Source: Saccharina japonica
Lineage: Eukaryota; Sar; Phaeophyceae; Laminariales; Laminariaceae
Length of the DNA stretch: 64,000 bases
Direction: 5' to 3'
NCBI GenBank assembly: GCA_008828725.1
Contig: MEHQ01001183.1
Span: 62,001-126,000 of the forward strand
The translations under genes were made by a program, and so were the position numbers. Of the stretch, positions 12,280-21,159 are shown piece after piece; the stretch's first letter is position 1; every line of letters begins with the position of its first letter. The notes under the pieces are model-generated. The model made no database searches. It was not told the DNA's origin and was given only the letters and a program-made list of their open reading frames with translations.

Positions 12280-12440
12280 AGATATCAGTGATGGAGATCG
12301 GAATTGAATTGCCCTGAAAAAATCGCGATCTTTTGGAAAATCTCAAGATTGGATTGGTGGTTTTCGCAGCCGATCTTCCGATCTAGATCGAGAATCGAAG
12401 ATCGATTGATTCAATTTTCAATCTCGATCTTTTGGATCCC
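12280..12440. repeat. AAGATTG/GATCGAGA-rich repeat, copy 1
   Basis: Starts with ATCAGTGATGGAGATCGG and contains repeated GATCGA/GATCTT words. An inverted relative at 28846-28993 ends in GGCAATCTCCATCACTGACA, so both look like copies of one small dispersed repeat. Confidence 0.35.
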
Positions 12441-12475
12441 GCCCGAATAACGCCTTGTCATATCACTGAAAACCC

Positions 12476-12649
12476 TTATAAAACGCACCCTCACGCTCTA
12501 CACCCCACACAAACCAACTGACAAGTACACACATCAGATAAAGGCAAACCTTTGCCGCCGAACAAGAAACAACCTGCTAAAAAAGTAGGGCTCACGAATA
12601 AGAAACAGCCTGCTAAGAAAATAAGGCTCACGTTGGGAAGGATGTAACG
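12476..12649 (+). other. TATA box followed by basic duplicated coding-like segment
   Basis: TTATAAAAC at about 12476-12484 resembles a TATA box and is followed by a C/A-rich leader. One frame at about 12537-12649 reads D-K-G-K-P-L-P-P, then a 36-bp unit repeated in frame twice (NKKQPAKKVGLT, NKKQPAKKIRLT), then LGRM and a stop. No ATG lies in that frame after the upstream TGA. It is either a 3' exon (an acceptor-like CACATCAG precedes it) or a decayed basic, chromatin-protein-like gene. I cannot name it. Confidence 0.25.
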
Positions 12650-12767
12650 AATTTAGGAATAGGAAATCGTGCTCAGCGGCGAGTGCTCATTAAATCCTAC
12701 TGGTACGTATTAGCCTGTCTGTATGCTAAAATAATGTTAAGGTTTTAAGGCTCCCTCAGGTTAGGTG

Positions 12768-12776
12768 TTTCTTTTA
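12768..12776. repeat. 9-bp target-site duplication, left
   Basis: TTTCTTTTA directly abuts the left terminal inverted repeat and is repeated exactly at 21557-21565. Confidence 0.8.
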
Positions 12777-13510
12777 GGGCATTTGACAAAGAGGGGGACA
12801 CCCCCCCTATATCGTGACAAAAAGGGGGACATCGGTTTTCGCCGCCGGGTACGCCCATGTACTCTGTTAAACCGACTTGAAATTAAAACCTGATGTGTTT
12901 GCCACACTCACATGGCATCTCGCTGCCACCCACAGCGTTTTTTTTCATATGTTTAGCGGGTGAACGAGGGCCATCAAAAGGGGGGGTGTGAGCATATCCC
13001 CCTTTTTGTTTTGCCTACGCTAGGGTTTCCCCCCTTCCATCTACTAGGTTTGGAAAAGTCCCCCTTTTTCCGTAACGTCCCCCCTTTTGTCACGTTGCGG
13101 AGAGATATCCCCCTTTCTGTGTCAAAAAGACCACGGGTAAGTGACCACACCATATTCTTGTTGTTGTGGCACGCCTAACAGACGACGTCTACGTAACGCC
13201 AAAAAGATCAACGGCCCATACCCAGGCAAACGTGGTCAGCATATCAGCATACGTGATGTACGTATATATCACAAATTATTCCGTGAGTACTGCCTGTATA
13301 CCATATATGACGGCAGGTCCTATGACACGCACATCTCGTTCAGAATCAATCGTGGTTTCAAGGTGTGGCCCTGCAAATCAACGCATTACATTGGTTGGCG
13401 CCCCCTGCCCTGTGGCCCTAAAAAAACACCAACATATATACGAGTATAATATATAAATACGTACGTACCACAGGATAGTAGTACTACTGCTTTGGTACTG
13501 CTTGCTGCTG

Positions 13511-13959
13511 TGTTGCAACCGAAATGGCATACGTAACGTAAAATACGTACGTGGCGGATGCTTCCTAGATATATGCAACTTCCTGCGAAGTCAAAGGAAG
13601 CACCGCCTTGGTTAGTCAAAAACCAAATCCAAAAACACACAATACCACGAGGAAAAAATGGAAGAGAACTTGAGCGTGCGTGACTGTGAAGCGAGACTGA
13701 GTACTGCGACCGTTGTAGTAAGGCATTGTCGAAGGTTTCATACAGAGATCTGTTGTGTAGCGCTAGCTCTTAGAGGAGGACTGCGACACTGGAGTTTGCA
13801 GGCAGACTGGCCTTTGCAGGAAGCTATTGAGACAAGGAGGCAGACAAACCTGAAAGCATCTACGGAAAGGAAACGAACTACTAAGCGGTGAGAGACTAGG
13901 GACAGGTGGATTGGAGACCAGGGTACGTGCGTCTAAAAGAGCTCTTATCCTTCGTTACA
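13511..13959 (+). repeat. 5' LTR of the gypsy element
   Basis: 449 bp, TG...CA termini, about 94% identical to 20710-21159. It contains an open frame of 77 codons at 13658-13891 that is also open, at the same length, in the 3' LTR. A TATATG motif lies near 13569. Confidence 0.85.
13658..13891 (+). CDS. ORF inside the 5' LTR (77 aa)
   Basis: Begins MEENLSVRD, ends KRKRTTKR and carries a Cys/His patch (VVVRHCRRFHTEICC). The equivalent frame at 20858-21091 has the same length with about eight amino-acid changes and no stop or indel. It could be the start of gag reading into the LTR, a small element protein, or a chance frame. Most differences between the two are replacement changes, which does not support strong purifying selection. 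Confidence 0.25.
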   Translation: MEENLSVRDCEARLSTATVVVRHCRRFHTEICCVALALRGGLRHWSLQADWPLQEAIETRRQTNLKASTERKRTTKR

Positions 13960-13976
13960 TGGGGCTTCAGCTGGGA
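13960..13976 (+). promoter_or_regulatory. Primer-binding site
   Basis: TGGGGCTTCAGCTGGGA begins at the first base after the 5' LTR. It starts with TGG, complementary to the CCA of a tRNA 3' end, and the rest could pair with an acceptor stem and T-arm. I cannot name the primer tRNA. Confidence 0.5.
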
Positions 13977-16280
13977 CGCTAGATTTGTTGGTGTATCAGT
14001 ACGTGTACAATCAGAGTGGCAATTTGTTTTGTAGATTTCCAAGTCATGCGAAGGTTTTCTTGGTGCGGGTTACGGGATCGCTCGAATTTTTAGTTTTTAT
14101 TTTCGTCTGATACCAGGTACCCTCTAATGCGAGGCCACCGTGAGCGCTACAGTTTGAACCTCGGCATGAAACTAGGCTCATTCGAATGATCTTGTGTAGA
14201 GCTATCGACGGTGATTGAAATTTCCTCAATGCGTGGGAGCATGTAGGATATATTAAAAAATTAAAAAACAACAGCTGTGAGCTCGAGAATTTCGTCGAAG
14301 CTCATCTTTGCTAGCTGCGTGTAATACTTCGATCGCACGTACTTATGGATTTTATATGTCCTCATGTAGGATGTACATCCCGTATGAGGGGGACACAATC
14401 TGAGGCTGTAGAATTCACGAAGTGTGTGTCTATTTGTGGAGGAAGAAATAATTAAAGTTAAATTAAAATTAAAATTAAACAGTCTGAAATAAACGTACGA
14501 GGTATACTATAGTGTTCCGACGAGTTTACGTGATAGAGTGGTTCTACTATTTATAGCCATGTATGGTATGTAAGAAGAGGTGCGTGAGGACAGGTTATGG
14601 AGTAAAACTCTAAAGTACCTGGATGCTGTTTTCATTAATTAGTGGATATATGTATCATCTGGCGGATTATGTTCTTGAAACAAACAGGTTGCAGTATATG
14701 GATGACCCATCCCCGATGCAGAATTATACGTACGTTCCTCTCTCGTTGCGAGGATAACAACACCAACACGCTGCAGCAACAACACAGCAACAACAACCTG
14801 CCGTTGTACTCGTACGAGTTCCAACGAGCTCGTAAAGCGTATGCATGCTCGTTGTCGAGGTGGAGAGGAGGGGCTCGGCCGGTGTTGTGCTATATTTTGT
14901 TTGTTTTTGCTGGTAACCGCTGCTGCTTGCTGCGTGCTGTACGTTGCTGTGAGTTCAACCGATTAAGTGATAAAGTCAAATCTATAGTGTCACAATTATT
15001 GATGGGTGGGTGCTATGATTGTTTTACCTTACGACTTTTTCAGGCACCAACATGTTTGTTTTTGGGAAAGATCTTTTTTCTTTTTTAGAAAGGTGTACGT
15101 ACATGCATCCCTGCCTCTGCTATAGTAAGCGTTGTCTACTAACAAGCTGGGGGGGTGTTTAGGTCCATCTATGTATGTCCAGACAGGATGGTGAGAACGG
15201 AGTAAAATTATGATTTCGTTCATGGACTACTGTTGAACCAGTTTTGTTTTTTTCAGGATGATTGTTGAACCAGTTTTGTTTTTTTGTTTAAGTTCTTACG
15301 TGATAAATCACTATAGGAATGTACCTATGTTCATCGTACAGGTTGAAAATGAGTTCAGATCTGTTGATTGACCTACACTTGATATATACTGTGAGACGAT
15401 CACAAGACAAGGGCTTTTCATGATTTTATATCTTCGCAGATTCTACAGGCACTGCAAGGTCGCTCTTACATGCGTTTCAGGGGTGGCGATATTGCAAATT
15501 GGTTCTAGTTTTCAATTCTGTATGGGGAATGTAAAGCTTTCTATAGCTGCTCTTTGTCATGCTGAGAACTTATCCGAATTGGAAACATGGTTTAGTGATA
15601 TTATCATCGGGAGTCGGGAACGGGGGAAGCTCGATAGCAGTACGTTGGAATTTTGAGGATTGTAGAGAATGCATTATTAATATTAATCAATGCAAACAAA
15701 ATAATATTTCAGATGTCAGTGGAGCTATACACGTCATGATAATTTCTACATACAGCGTCATGGGAATTTCTACATACGGCGGAGCTACATACATTTGGGG
15801 AGCTACTATACAAATACTTTCAAGGATCATAGGAATTTACTACTAATATTTATGCATGAAGATATGACCCTGAATCCTTTATGTTGTTACTCTATTAATA
15901 GATGTCGATACCTCGATAGATGTTTACAGAAGGATAGATTCTGCTGTTCCAGATTCGTTGAGATAAAGTGTAAAGGATGTACAACAATGACGGATATAGC
16001 TAATGCCTACAATTAGATTGATGTGTCTAAGATGCCTAGGGGATTCCATACGTTACTCTGTTAGTGAAGACTCGAGCTTTTGAAGGGTTGCATATATATT
16101 TTATGATAAGTGGACAACTTTCAACAAACCAGGAAGGTAGATATACATGTACTCAAAACCTTTTCCCACCCACTTTGTCCCCAGCCACTGTTTATGCCCG
16201 TTTGATGGAGACAACCCTGTGTTACTAGACTCCATCGATCCCCTGGACTCCACTCGTCTTCCTGGACTACATCGTTGGAC
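13977..16280. other. Non-coding interior of the retroelement where gag-PR-RT would be expected
   Basis: About 2.3 kb of mostly AT-rich sequence without zinc-knuckle, aspartic protease DTG or reverse transcriptase YxDD motifs in any frame I examined. The part 14250-14340 (ACAGCTGTGAGCTCGAGAATT, then ATACTTCGATCGC) is a diverged copy of transposon sequence at 21200-21270, so foreign repeats have entered. Duplicated text (GATTGTTGAACCAGTTTTGTTTT) occurs at about 15230-15290. Short frames at 14642-15088 and 15420-15656 show no domain. Confidence 0.5.
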
Positions 16281-16292
16281 ACCATCTTCGCC

Positions 16293-16530
16293 TTGTACGA
16301 CGCAGCTTCGTCGAGTCCGTGGTGTACTGCGCAGCTTCGTCGAGTACACCGGGTACAACACAGCGTTGTCGAGTCCGTCGTGTACTGCGCAGCTTCGTCG
16401 AGTACATCGGGTACAACACAGCTTCATCGAGTCCGTCGTGTACTGCACAGCTTCGTCGAGTACATCGGGTACAACACCGCGTCGTCGAGTCCGTCGTCTA
16501 CTGCACAGCTTCGTCGAGTTCATCTTGCTC
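16293..16530 (+). repeat. 58-bp minisatellite of paired 29-bp half units
   Basis: TCGAGTCCGT recurs at 16311, 16369, 16427 and 16485, exactly 58 bp apart. Each unit is two related 29-mers (CTTCGTCGAGTACATCGGGT... and CTTCATCGAGTCCGTCGTGT...). Since 58 is not a multiple of three, all three plus frames pass through it, giving several overlapping spurious frames of 93-215 codons. It is followed by a G-rich stretch (16556-16610). Confidence 0.8.
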
Positions 16531-16805
16531 TACACGACAGCAAAGCGAGAGGTTTCGTCAAAGGGAAACGGGGGCGTCCCGGGGAAGGGGGGAGGAGTGA
16601 TGGAAGGAAATAACATAACCGGGTCACCAAACGGCCATGGCAGGAAGAGGGGGAACTTTTTAGGGACCTTTTGGTGGACCTTAAAGGGTTCGCTGGTCAA
16701 CAGCAGTCAGGGTTCACTGGTCAACAAAAGTAAGGATTCATCGAACCAGCGGGAACTCAGGGGTGGCAGGCACCGTGGGGTGGTCAACCCATGATGCAGG
16801 GGTGA

Positions 16806-16955
16806 GGACCCCAGGGAGGACAACCACCCTTCCCACTAGGAACTGATGGATCGCCGATCGGACAGCTTAATCTGAGGTTGATGGAGCACGACATAACCTT
16901 GAAGTGGAGACCGGGGACACAACATCAGCTCCCGGACGCCATGTCGCGGTTACCG
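16806..16955 (+). pseudogene. RNase H C-terminal tail
   Basis: The frame contains GQLNLRLMEHD, then LKWRPG and LPDAMSRLP, matching the conserved end of gypsy RNase H (R..R....Y.....YrPG...v.DaLSRlP). Only the last 40 or so residues are present. The upstream active-site residues and the whole reverse transcriptase are missing. A run of acidic residues (VIEDFDDSFQGDES) follows as a spacer. Confidence 0.8.
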
Positions 16956-17195
16956 AACAAGAGCAACGTGATTGAGGACTTCGACGACTCTTTTCAAGGA
17001 GACGAGTCGTTGCCAAACGTTTGCAAAGGGCCACAGGGGCCAGTACTCGACGGCGTACACCTCGAAACCTTAGGAGTAGAAGGTGTGGACGAAACTAGTA
17101 CTCAAAGTCTTGCAGTGCTGGTAGCCGTCGCATTCACACCCGCAGACCCATCTGAGGCAGATACTCAACAGGCCGAACTTGTTATTGCACCGGAG

Positions 17196-18060
17196 CTTCC
17201 AGTGGTGGCCATGCTCGACTGTGGGGGGGGAGGCAGCATCCTTGCATCGGAGGGATTGCTGACGGTCAGAGGAGCGGTAGACCAAGACTGGACAGCACTG
17301 GAATGCATCAGAGCAAACGGACTGGACAACGGTTCGAGGCTACTTAGGGTGACAACAGGGTCACAGGAATGCCTAAGCATGTTGAGAGAGGTGAAACCAG
17401 ACGTGGTGGTCGGTGACACCTGCAGGAGGTTTGAAGGGGTACGAGAGAAGGAAGGAGTATCCGGAGCGAGTAGCTTAGTCCAAGCTGCCATCGCCTCAGA
17501 CTGGCGAGTTTTTATACTCGAATGTCTGAGCAACCTTCTGCGAACGACGGAATGGAACGACGAGATTCGCCCTGCTTTGGAACGAGAGTCATACACCGTG
17601 GACAAGGCAGAGATATCGGCGAGCCATATAGAGATTCCGTGGAGGAGTAAACGAACATTTGTGGTAGGAACCAAGGGAGGCCTTGCCACGAAGGGGAAGT
17701 TAGCCGTTTTGAAGCGGAGGTTGAAGAAGGTAAAGCAACCAGTTCAGGAATTGGGGGAATGTCTGGGACGAAGAAGCGCATACTTCCTGAAGAGAGGTAT
17801 CGGAGAGCGAGCGGTTTACTCGTTCAGTGAACCCATCATCTCTTTAAACCGTGGTCACATCACGGGGGAAAAGCCAACCGAAGGGTATGTCGCGCACCCA
17901 GCAGATACGGCACGCCTTGAAGAAGCTGAGGAGTTGCACTTCAACGACTACGCCAAGATCACCGCAGGACAGTAACACTATGTGATCGCGCAGACGGTCA
18001 GCCAAAGCGCAGCGGCGAACGTCATCGCAGATTTCACGTCTCCTCCAATGCTACGAGCAA
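17196..18060 (+). pseudogene. Cytosine-5 DNA methyltransferase-like domain
   Basis: Motifs appear in family order. Motif I (S-adenosylmethionine binding): AMLDCGGGGSILASEG, about 17208-17255. Motif II: GAVDQDWTALECIRANG. Motif IV: PDVVVGDTCRRFEG with the catalytic-type Cys codon at 17421-17423. Motif VI: FILECLSNLL with Glu at 17520-17522. Motif VIII: IPWRSKRTFVVG. Motif IX-like: ARLEEAEELHFNDYAKITAG. Motif X-like, after the in-frame TAA: QTVSQSAAANVI. Canonical PPCQ, ENV and QxRxR are altered to DTCR, ECL and WRSKR, so activity is doubtful, although Cys, Glu and one Arg persist. In a living parent it might methylate element DNA or act in targeting; that is inference. The methyltransferase fold assignment is fairly secure, its function is not. 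Confidence 0.72.
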
Positions 18061-18149
18061 TGTTAGTTGAACTAGCTGTTCAAGGCTTACTGGGAAAACC
18101 GGTGCCAGAGGTCGTGGAACTGGAAGGATTGGCCTGCGTGGTGTTTGAG

Positions 18150-18600
18150 GATTACCTCGCAGCAGCAGAAACCTTGGGGGCGACGAGATCGGTCACGAGA
18201 TCGCAGGCGAAGGCCACTTTCCAGGAACCGGAGGTTGTCTGGGAGGCAGAACCACCGTTACCTCAGGAGGAGATGATGGAGAATGCACCGACGCAGACAA
18301 TCACTGCTACTGAGCTACTAGTGGAAGTTGATCGTCCACGCAAACGCAAGGGGCAGAGAGAGCCCATCCCAAAACCGAAACGGCAACGAGATCCTTTGGA
18401 GGAACCACCGAAGGACACCAGCAGCCGTCCAAGCGGATCAGGGAAAAAGGCCAAGGAGTCCCAGCGGTCGGAGCCGCCCATGCTGGAAAAGGTGACAGCT
18501 ATTCTCCAAGACACGCCACAGCTGATGCAGAGGCAGTGCGAAGATATGATACTTGGCAGGGTTCGGAAAGAACTCCAGGAAGTGGGAAACCGAGGAGCAG
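18150..18600 (+). pseudogene. Basic linker between methyltransferase and integrase
   Basis: Low-complexity region with RPRKRKGQREPIPKPKRQRD and SGSGKKAKESQ, resembling bipartite nuclear localisation signals, then a Gln/Glu-rich segment (QLMQRQCEDMILGRVRKELQE) that may be helical. It joins the methyltransferase domain to the integrase N-terminal domain in the same frame and is interrupted by TGA at 18639. Confidence 0.5.
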
Positions 18601-18609
18601 GAGGTGGCG

Positions 18610-19208
18610 AATATGTGATGGACGACAATGGCCTTTTGTGAGTAGCACCTCTGGGAAAGGTCCCACGACTTGCAGTTCCCCAATCTCTCGTTCCGGGGAT
18701 TATGGCGCTGGCGCGCAGCACCTATGGGCATCCAGGGACGGCGAGAACTACAGCCTTGGTTAGTCGTCGGTATTGCTGGCCTACCCTCATCAGGGACGTA
18801 AAAGACTACGTCCTCTCGTGTGGGTGCAGGCGTCGCACGCGATCAGCGAGTAAACGGGTTGCCATGCTACCGGCAGGGTTTCTACAACCCGGGGAGGTAC
18901 TCGAAGTCGACATCCAGAACATGGGGGTGAAGTCGGACGCAGGCAACAAAGTTCTACTGGTGGCAGTCGACACAGCCAGCAAGTTCTTGTTCGCCTTCCC
19001 GCTCCCCACGAAAGAAGCACTCGGAGTAGCGAAGAAACTGCTGGAAGTGTTGCTTACGTTTGGGCTACCGCTGTATGTTCGCAGTGATCCGGGATCCGAG
19101 TTCACGGCAGGGGTGATGCAACACTTATGCAAGTGGTTGAACGTGACCATCGTCTATGGGCCTGCCGACCATCCTCCTGCGCAGAGGACGGTGGGGAGAC
19201 TGGGGGGG
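18610..19208 (+). pseudogene. Integrase (zinc-binding and catalytic core), catalytic Glu lost
   Basis: The entry segment YVMDDNGLL then VP.SLV..IMALA leads into GHPGTART, RRYCWPTLIRDVKDYVLSC and the core. Catalytic Asp codons are at 18909-18911 (EVDIQNMG) and 19086-19088 (VRSDPGSEF). Counting 35 residues past the second Asp gives codon 19194-19196, which is GGG (Gly) where the D,D-35-E motif needs Glu. In the zinc finger the first His position holds Arg (ALARSTYGH), and the Cys pair is CxC rather than CxxC. A TAG at 19209 follows soon after the missing Glu. The copy is therefore integration-dead in at least three ways. Confidence 0.82.
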
Positions 19209-19232
19209 TAGCTACACGAAGCACAAGGAGAA

Positions 19233-20327
19233 TTGTGCAAGACCTGGCCACGCAGATGGGACGAGTACGTACAGCCGGCACTGTGGATCCATCGTACCAC
19301 GCCGGACATACGCTCGCCGGGGAAGCCAACTCCCTTCCGTTTTTTCTTCAGTCGTGATGCACGCACGCAACTTGATGCTACGCACCCCGAGATCGATGGT
19401 GGTGATTTCAGGAGCGGGATGCACAGTTACGTGGCCGACAAACGTCAAGCGTACAAGGAGGTACGGGATTTACGGGAGGCTCTATTGAAAAGACATGATG
19501 ACAGGCAGAAAACTCGTGAGAGTCGGAATGCTGAAATCGGTCGAACCTCGGTAGAAACCCGTGTGGTTGTCGGAGACAAGGTGCTGGTGAAGGAGGCAGA
19601 GTCTGTGATGGCAAGGGAAGGGATACATCATAAACTTGCCCACGAGCACCGGACCGGACCTTGGGAGGTGACTGAAGTTGTCTTACCAGGACTCAGCTAC
19701 ATCGTCACGATGAATGGGCGAGGGATTCGCCGACGGAGGGCGTCCGCAGCGAACATCAAGATGTTCCACTTACGTCCGGACAACCTCTGTCACGACTTCG
19801 AGGACGAATATGCTCACCTGGCATGGGGAGTTGACTTCGGACTTGCGGAGCCGTCGATTGTAGCGTCGCCTATGTATACCCTAATAGGCAGAGAGGCTGT
19901 GATGGGCCAGGGCAACGCTTGGAAGTGGCGATACAAGGGACGATTCGTGGATGGCACGGAGTCGCAGTGGCTGTCTGAAGAGGAGGCACGAGACAGTTTC
20001 ACCCCCTCACAGCTGGACGCTTTCCATGCACTGTGGGAGACGTATCACGAAGCAGAGTGCCGGGCAAGGCCGACATCGACGCTGACACGGAAGGAAAGAG
20101 ATGGGATCGATCGTGAACACGCGTTGAAACAACACCCCGTGGGGACCGTGATCTGGAGGGAATTCGCGGACGCTGAAGGAAATAAGAAGCGTCACCTTTC
20201 AAAGATCTTCGACTACAAGTCACCGTACTGGCGGGTTCGGTATGCAGACGGAGATTGGGATGAACTCCACGAACATGAGATCCTGAAAGCTAGGAGAACC
20301 GGAAGTTCGCAATCCGGTTCCCCGTAA
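19233..20327 (+). pseudogene. Integrase C-terminal region, chromodomain-like and Tudor-like tail
   Basis: Continues the same frame after the TAG. The start resembles the gypsy integrase end (WIHRTTPDIRSPGKPTPFRF). A GPY/F-type motif follows (HKLAHEHRTGPWEV..GLSYIV). A chromodomain-like segment spans about 19869-20048: MYTLIGREAV..., W.WRYKGR..DGTESQW, then LDAFHALWETYH. The last part, about 20136-20288, has VGTVIWREFAD and YWRVRYADGDWDELHEHEIL, resembling the Tudor/agenet-like tail of some plant and protist retroelements. Chromodomains and Tudor folds read histone marks and target integration in chromoviruses. The exact fold of the tail is inference. Confidence 0.72.
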
Positions 20328-20697
20328 ACGCGACGAAGCGAAGTGGAGTTCGATGGAGAACGGGAGAAGACGTTAACCGAAGATCGACTAGCGAGCAGGA
20401 TCAAGGCATCGGCCTACCCGGATTAACGGGAAAAACCGGGAAGTAGTGGATAAGAGGCTTTCAGCTGGTGCGCTTAATCAGAAATTCTAGCAAGTCTAGC
20501 AGTACCGATGTGGGACCTAATGCGGAAACGCGGAAGACCCAGGGTCCCTACCCCCGGGGTGACGCCTTTCCATGGAAATGGTAGACGCCACTCATTCGAG
20601 CCTTACGGCAATCGAAACACGATTAAGTGTGGGAAAAGGCCCTGACTCTTGCTCCGGTGTGTCCGCAGCCCGGCTAGCACGGTATTCTTAGGGAACC
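20328..20697 (+). other. 3' untranslated region of the gypsy element
   Basis: Non-coding sequence between the pol stop and the polypurine tract; no ORF and no internal repeats seen. Confidence 0.6.
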
Positions 20698-20709
20698 GTG
20701 CTGGGGGGG
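20698..20709 (+). promoter_or_regulatory. Polypurine tract
   Basis: GTGCTGGGGGGG directly precedes the TG of the 3' LTR, the expected place for the plus-strand primer of reverse transcription. Confidence 0.6.
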
Positions 20710-21159
20710 TGTTGCGGCGGAAATGGCATACGTAACGTAAAATGCGTACGTAGCGGATGATTCCTAGATATATGCAACTCCCTGCGAAGTCAAAGGAAGC
20801 ACCGCCTTGGTTAGTCGAAAAACAAACCCAAAACACACACAATACCATGAGGGAACAATGGAAGACAGCTTGAGCGTGCGTGACTTTGAAGCGAGACTGA
20901 GTACTGCGACCGTTATAGTAAGGCATTGTCGAAGATTTCATACAGAGATCTGTTGTGTAGCGCTAGCTCTTGGAGGAGGACTGCGACACTGGAGTTTGCA
21001 GGCAGACTGGCCTTTGCAGGAAGCTATTGAGACAAGGAGGCCGACCAACCTGAAAGCATCTACGAAAAGGAAACGAACTACGAAGCGGTGAGAGACTAAG
21101 GACAGGTGGATTGGAGACCAGGGTGCGTGCGTCTAAAACAGCTCTTATCCTTCGTTACA
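20710..21159 (+). repeat. 3' LTR of the gypsy element
   Basis: 450 bp, TG...CA, about 27 differences from the 5' LTR (about 6%), roughly 16 of them transitions. It carries the counterpart of the 77-codon frame at 20858-21091 (MEDSLSVRD...). It is followed by the GCTG duplication and then the interrupted transposon. Confidence 0.85.

Larger units (their letters stand above)
16806..20327 (+). pseudogene. pol: Gypsy pol 3' half with C5-methyltransferase-like domain; one frame, three stops
   Basis: A single reading frame runs from after a TGA at 16803 to the TAA at 20325 without any frameshift, broken only by TAA (17973-17975), TGA (18639-18641) and TAG (19209-19211). Domain order: end of RNase H, acidic spacer, cytosine-5 methyltransferase-like domain, basic linker, zinc-binding HHCC-like region, integrase core, GPY/F-like region, chromodomain-like segment and a Tudor-like tail. 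Integrase following RNase H is the Ty3/gypsy order, and a chromodomain at the end is typical of chromoviruses. The stops and the lost integrase glutamate show that this copy cannot make a working polyprotein. Preservation of frame over 3.5 kb suggests it decayed by point mutation from a recently coding parent. Confidence 0.85.
13511..21159 (+). mobile_element. Ty3/gypsy LTR retrotransposon carrying a DNA methyltransferase-like domain
   Basis: A 7649-bp element. 5' LTR 13511-13959 and 3' LTR 20710-21159 both begin TGTTGC, end GTTACA and differ at about 27 of 450 positions by my count. TGG starts immediately after the 5' LTR (primer-binding site), and CTGGGGGGG precedes the 3' LTR (polypurine tract). 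GCTG flanks both sides (13507-13510, 21160-21163). The uninterrupted related sequence at 24401-24420 (CTTGCTGCTGTGCGTATATT) shows the empty site. The visible coding part is the 3' half of pol with a methyltransferase-like insertion. Gag, protease and reverse transcriptase are not visible between 13980 and 16800, so the element is defective. Confidence 0.85.

Noticed and set aside
13511..13959. First LTR considered as a solo LTR
   Set aside because: It is followed at once by a TGG primer-binding site, pairs with a second LTR preceded by a polypurine tract, and outer flanks plus the empty site match one insertion.
14105..14170. Minus-strand GGTTCAAAC as a further tRNA or SINE head
   Set aside because: No A box at the right distance and no match to the SINE body.
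16147..16794. 215-codon frame upstream of pol, considered as gag or RT
   Set aside because: Most of it is the 58-bp minisatellite, which shifts frame each unit; no gag or RT motif is present.
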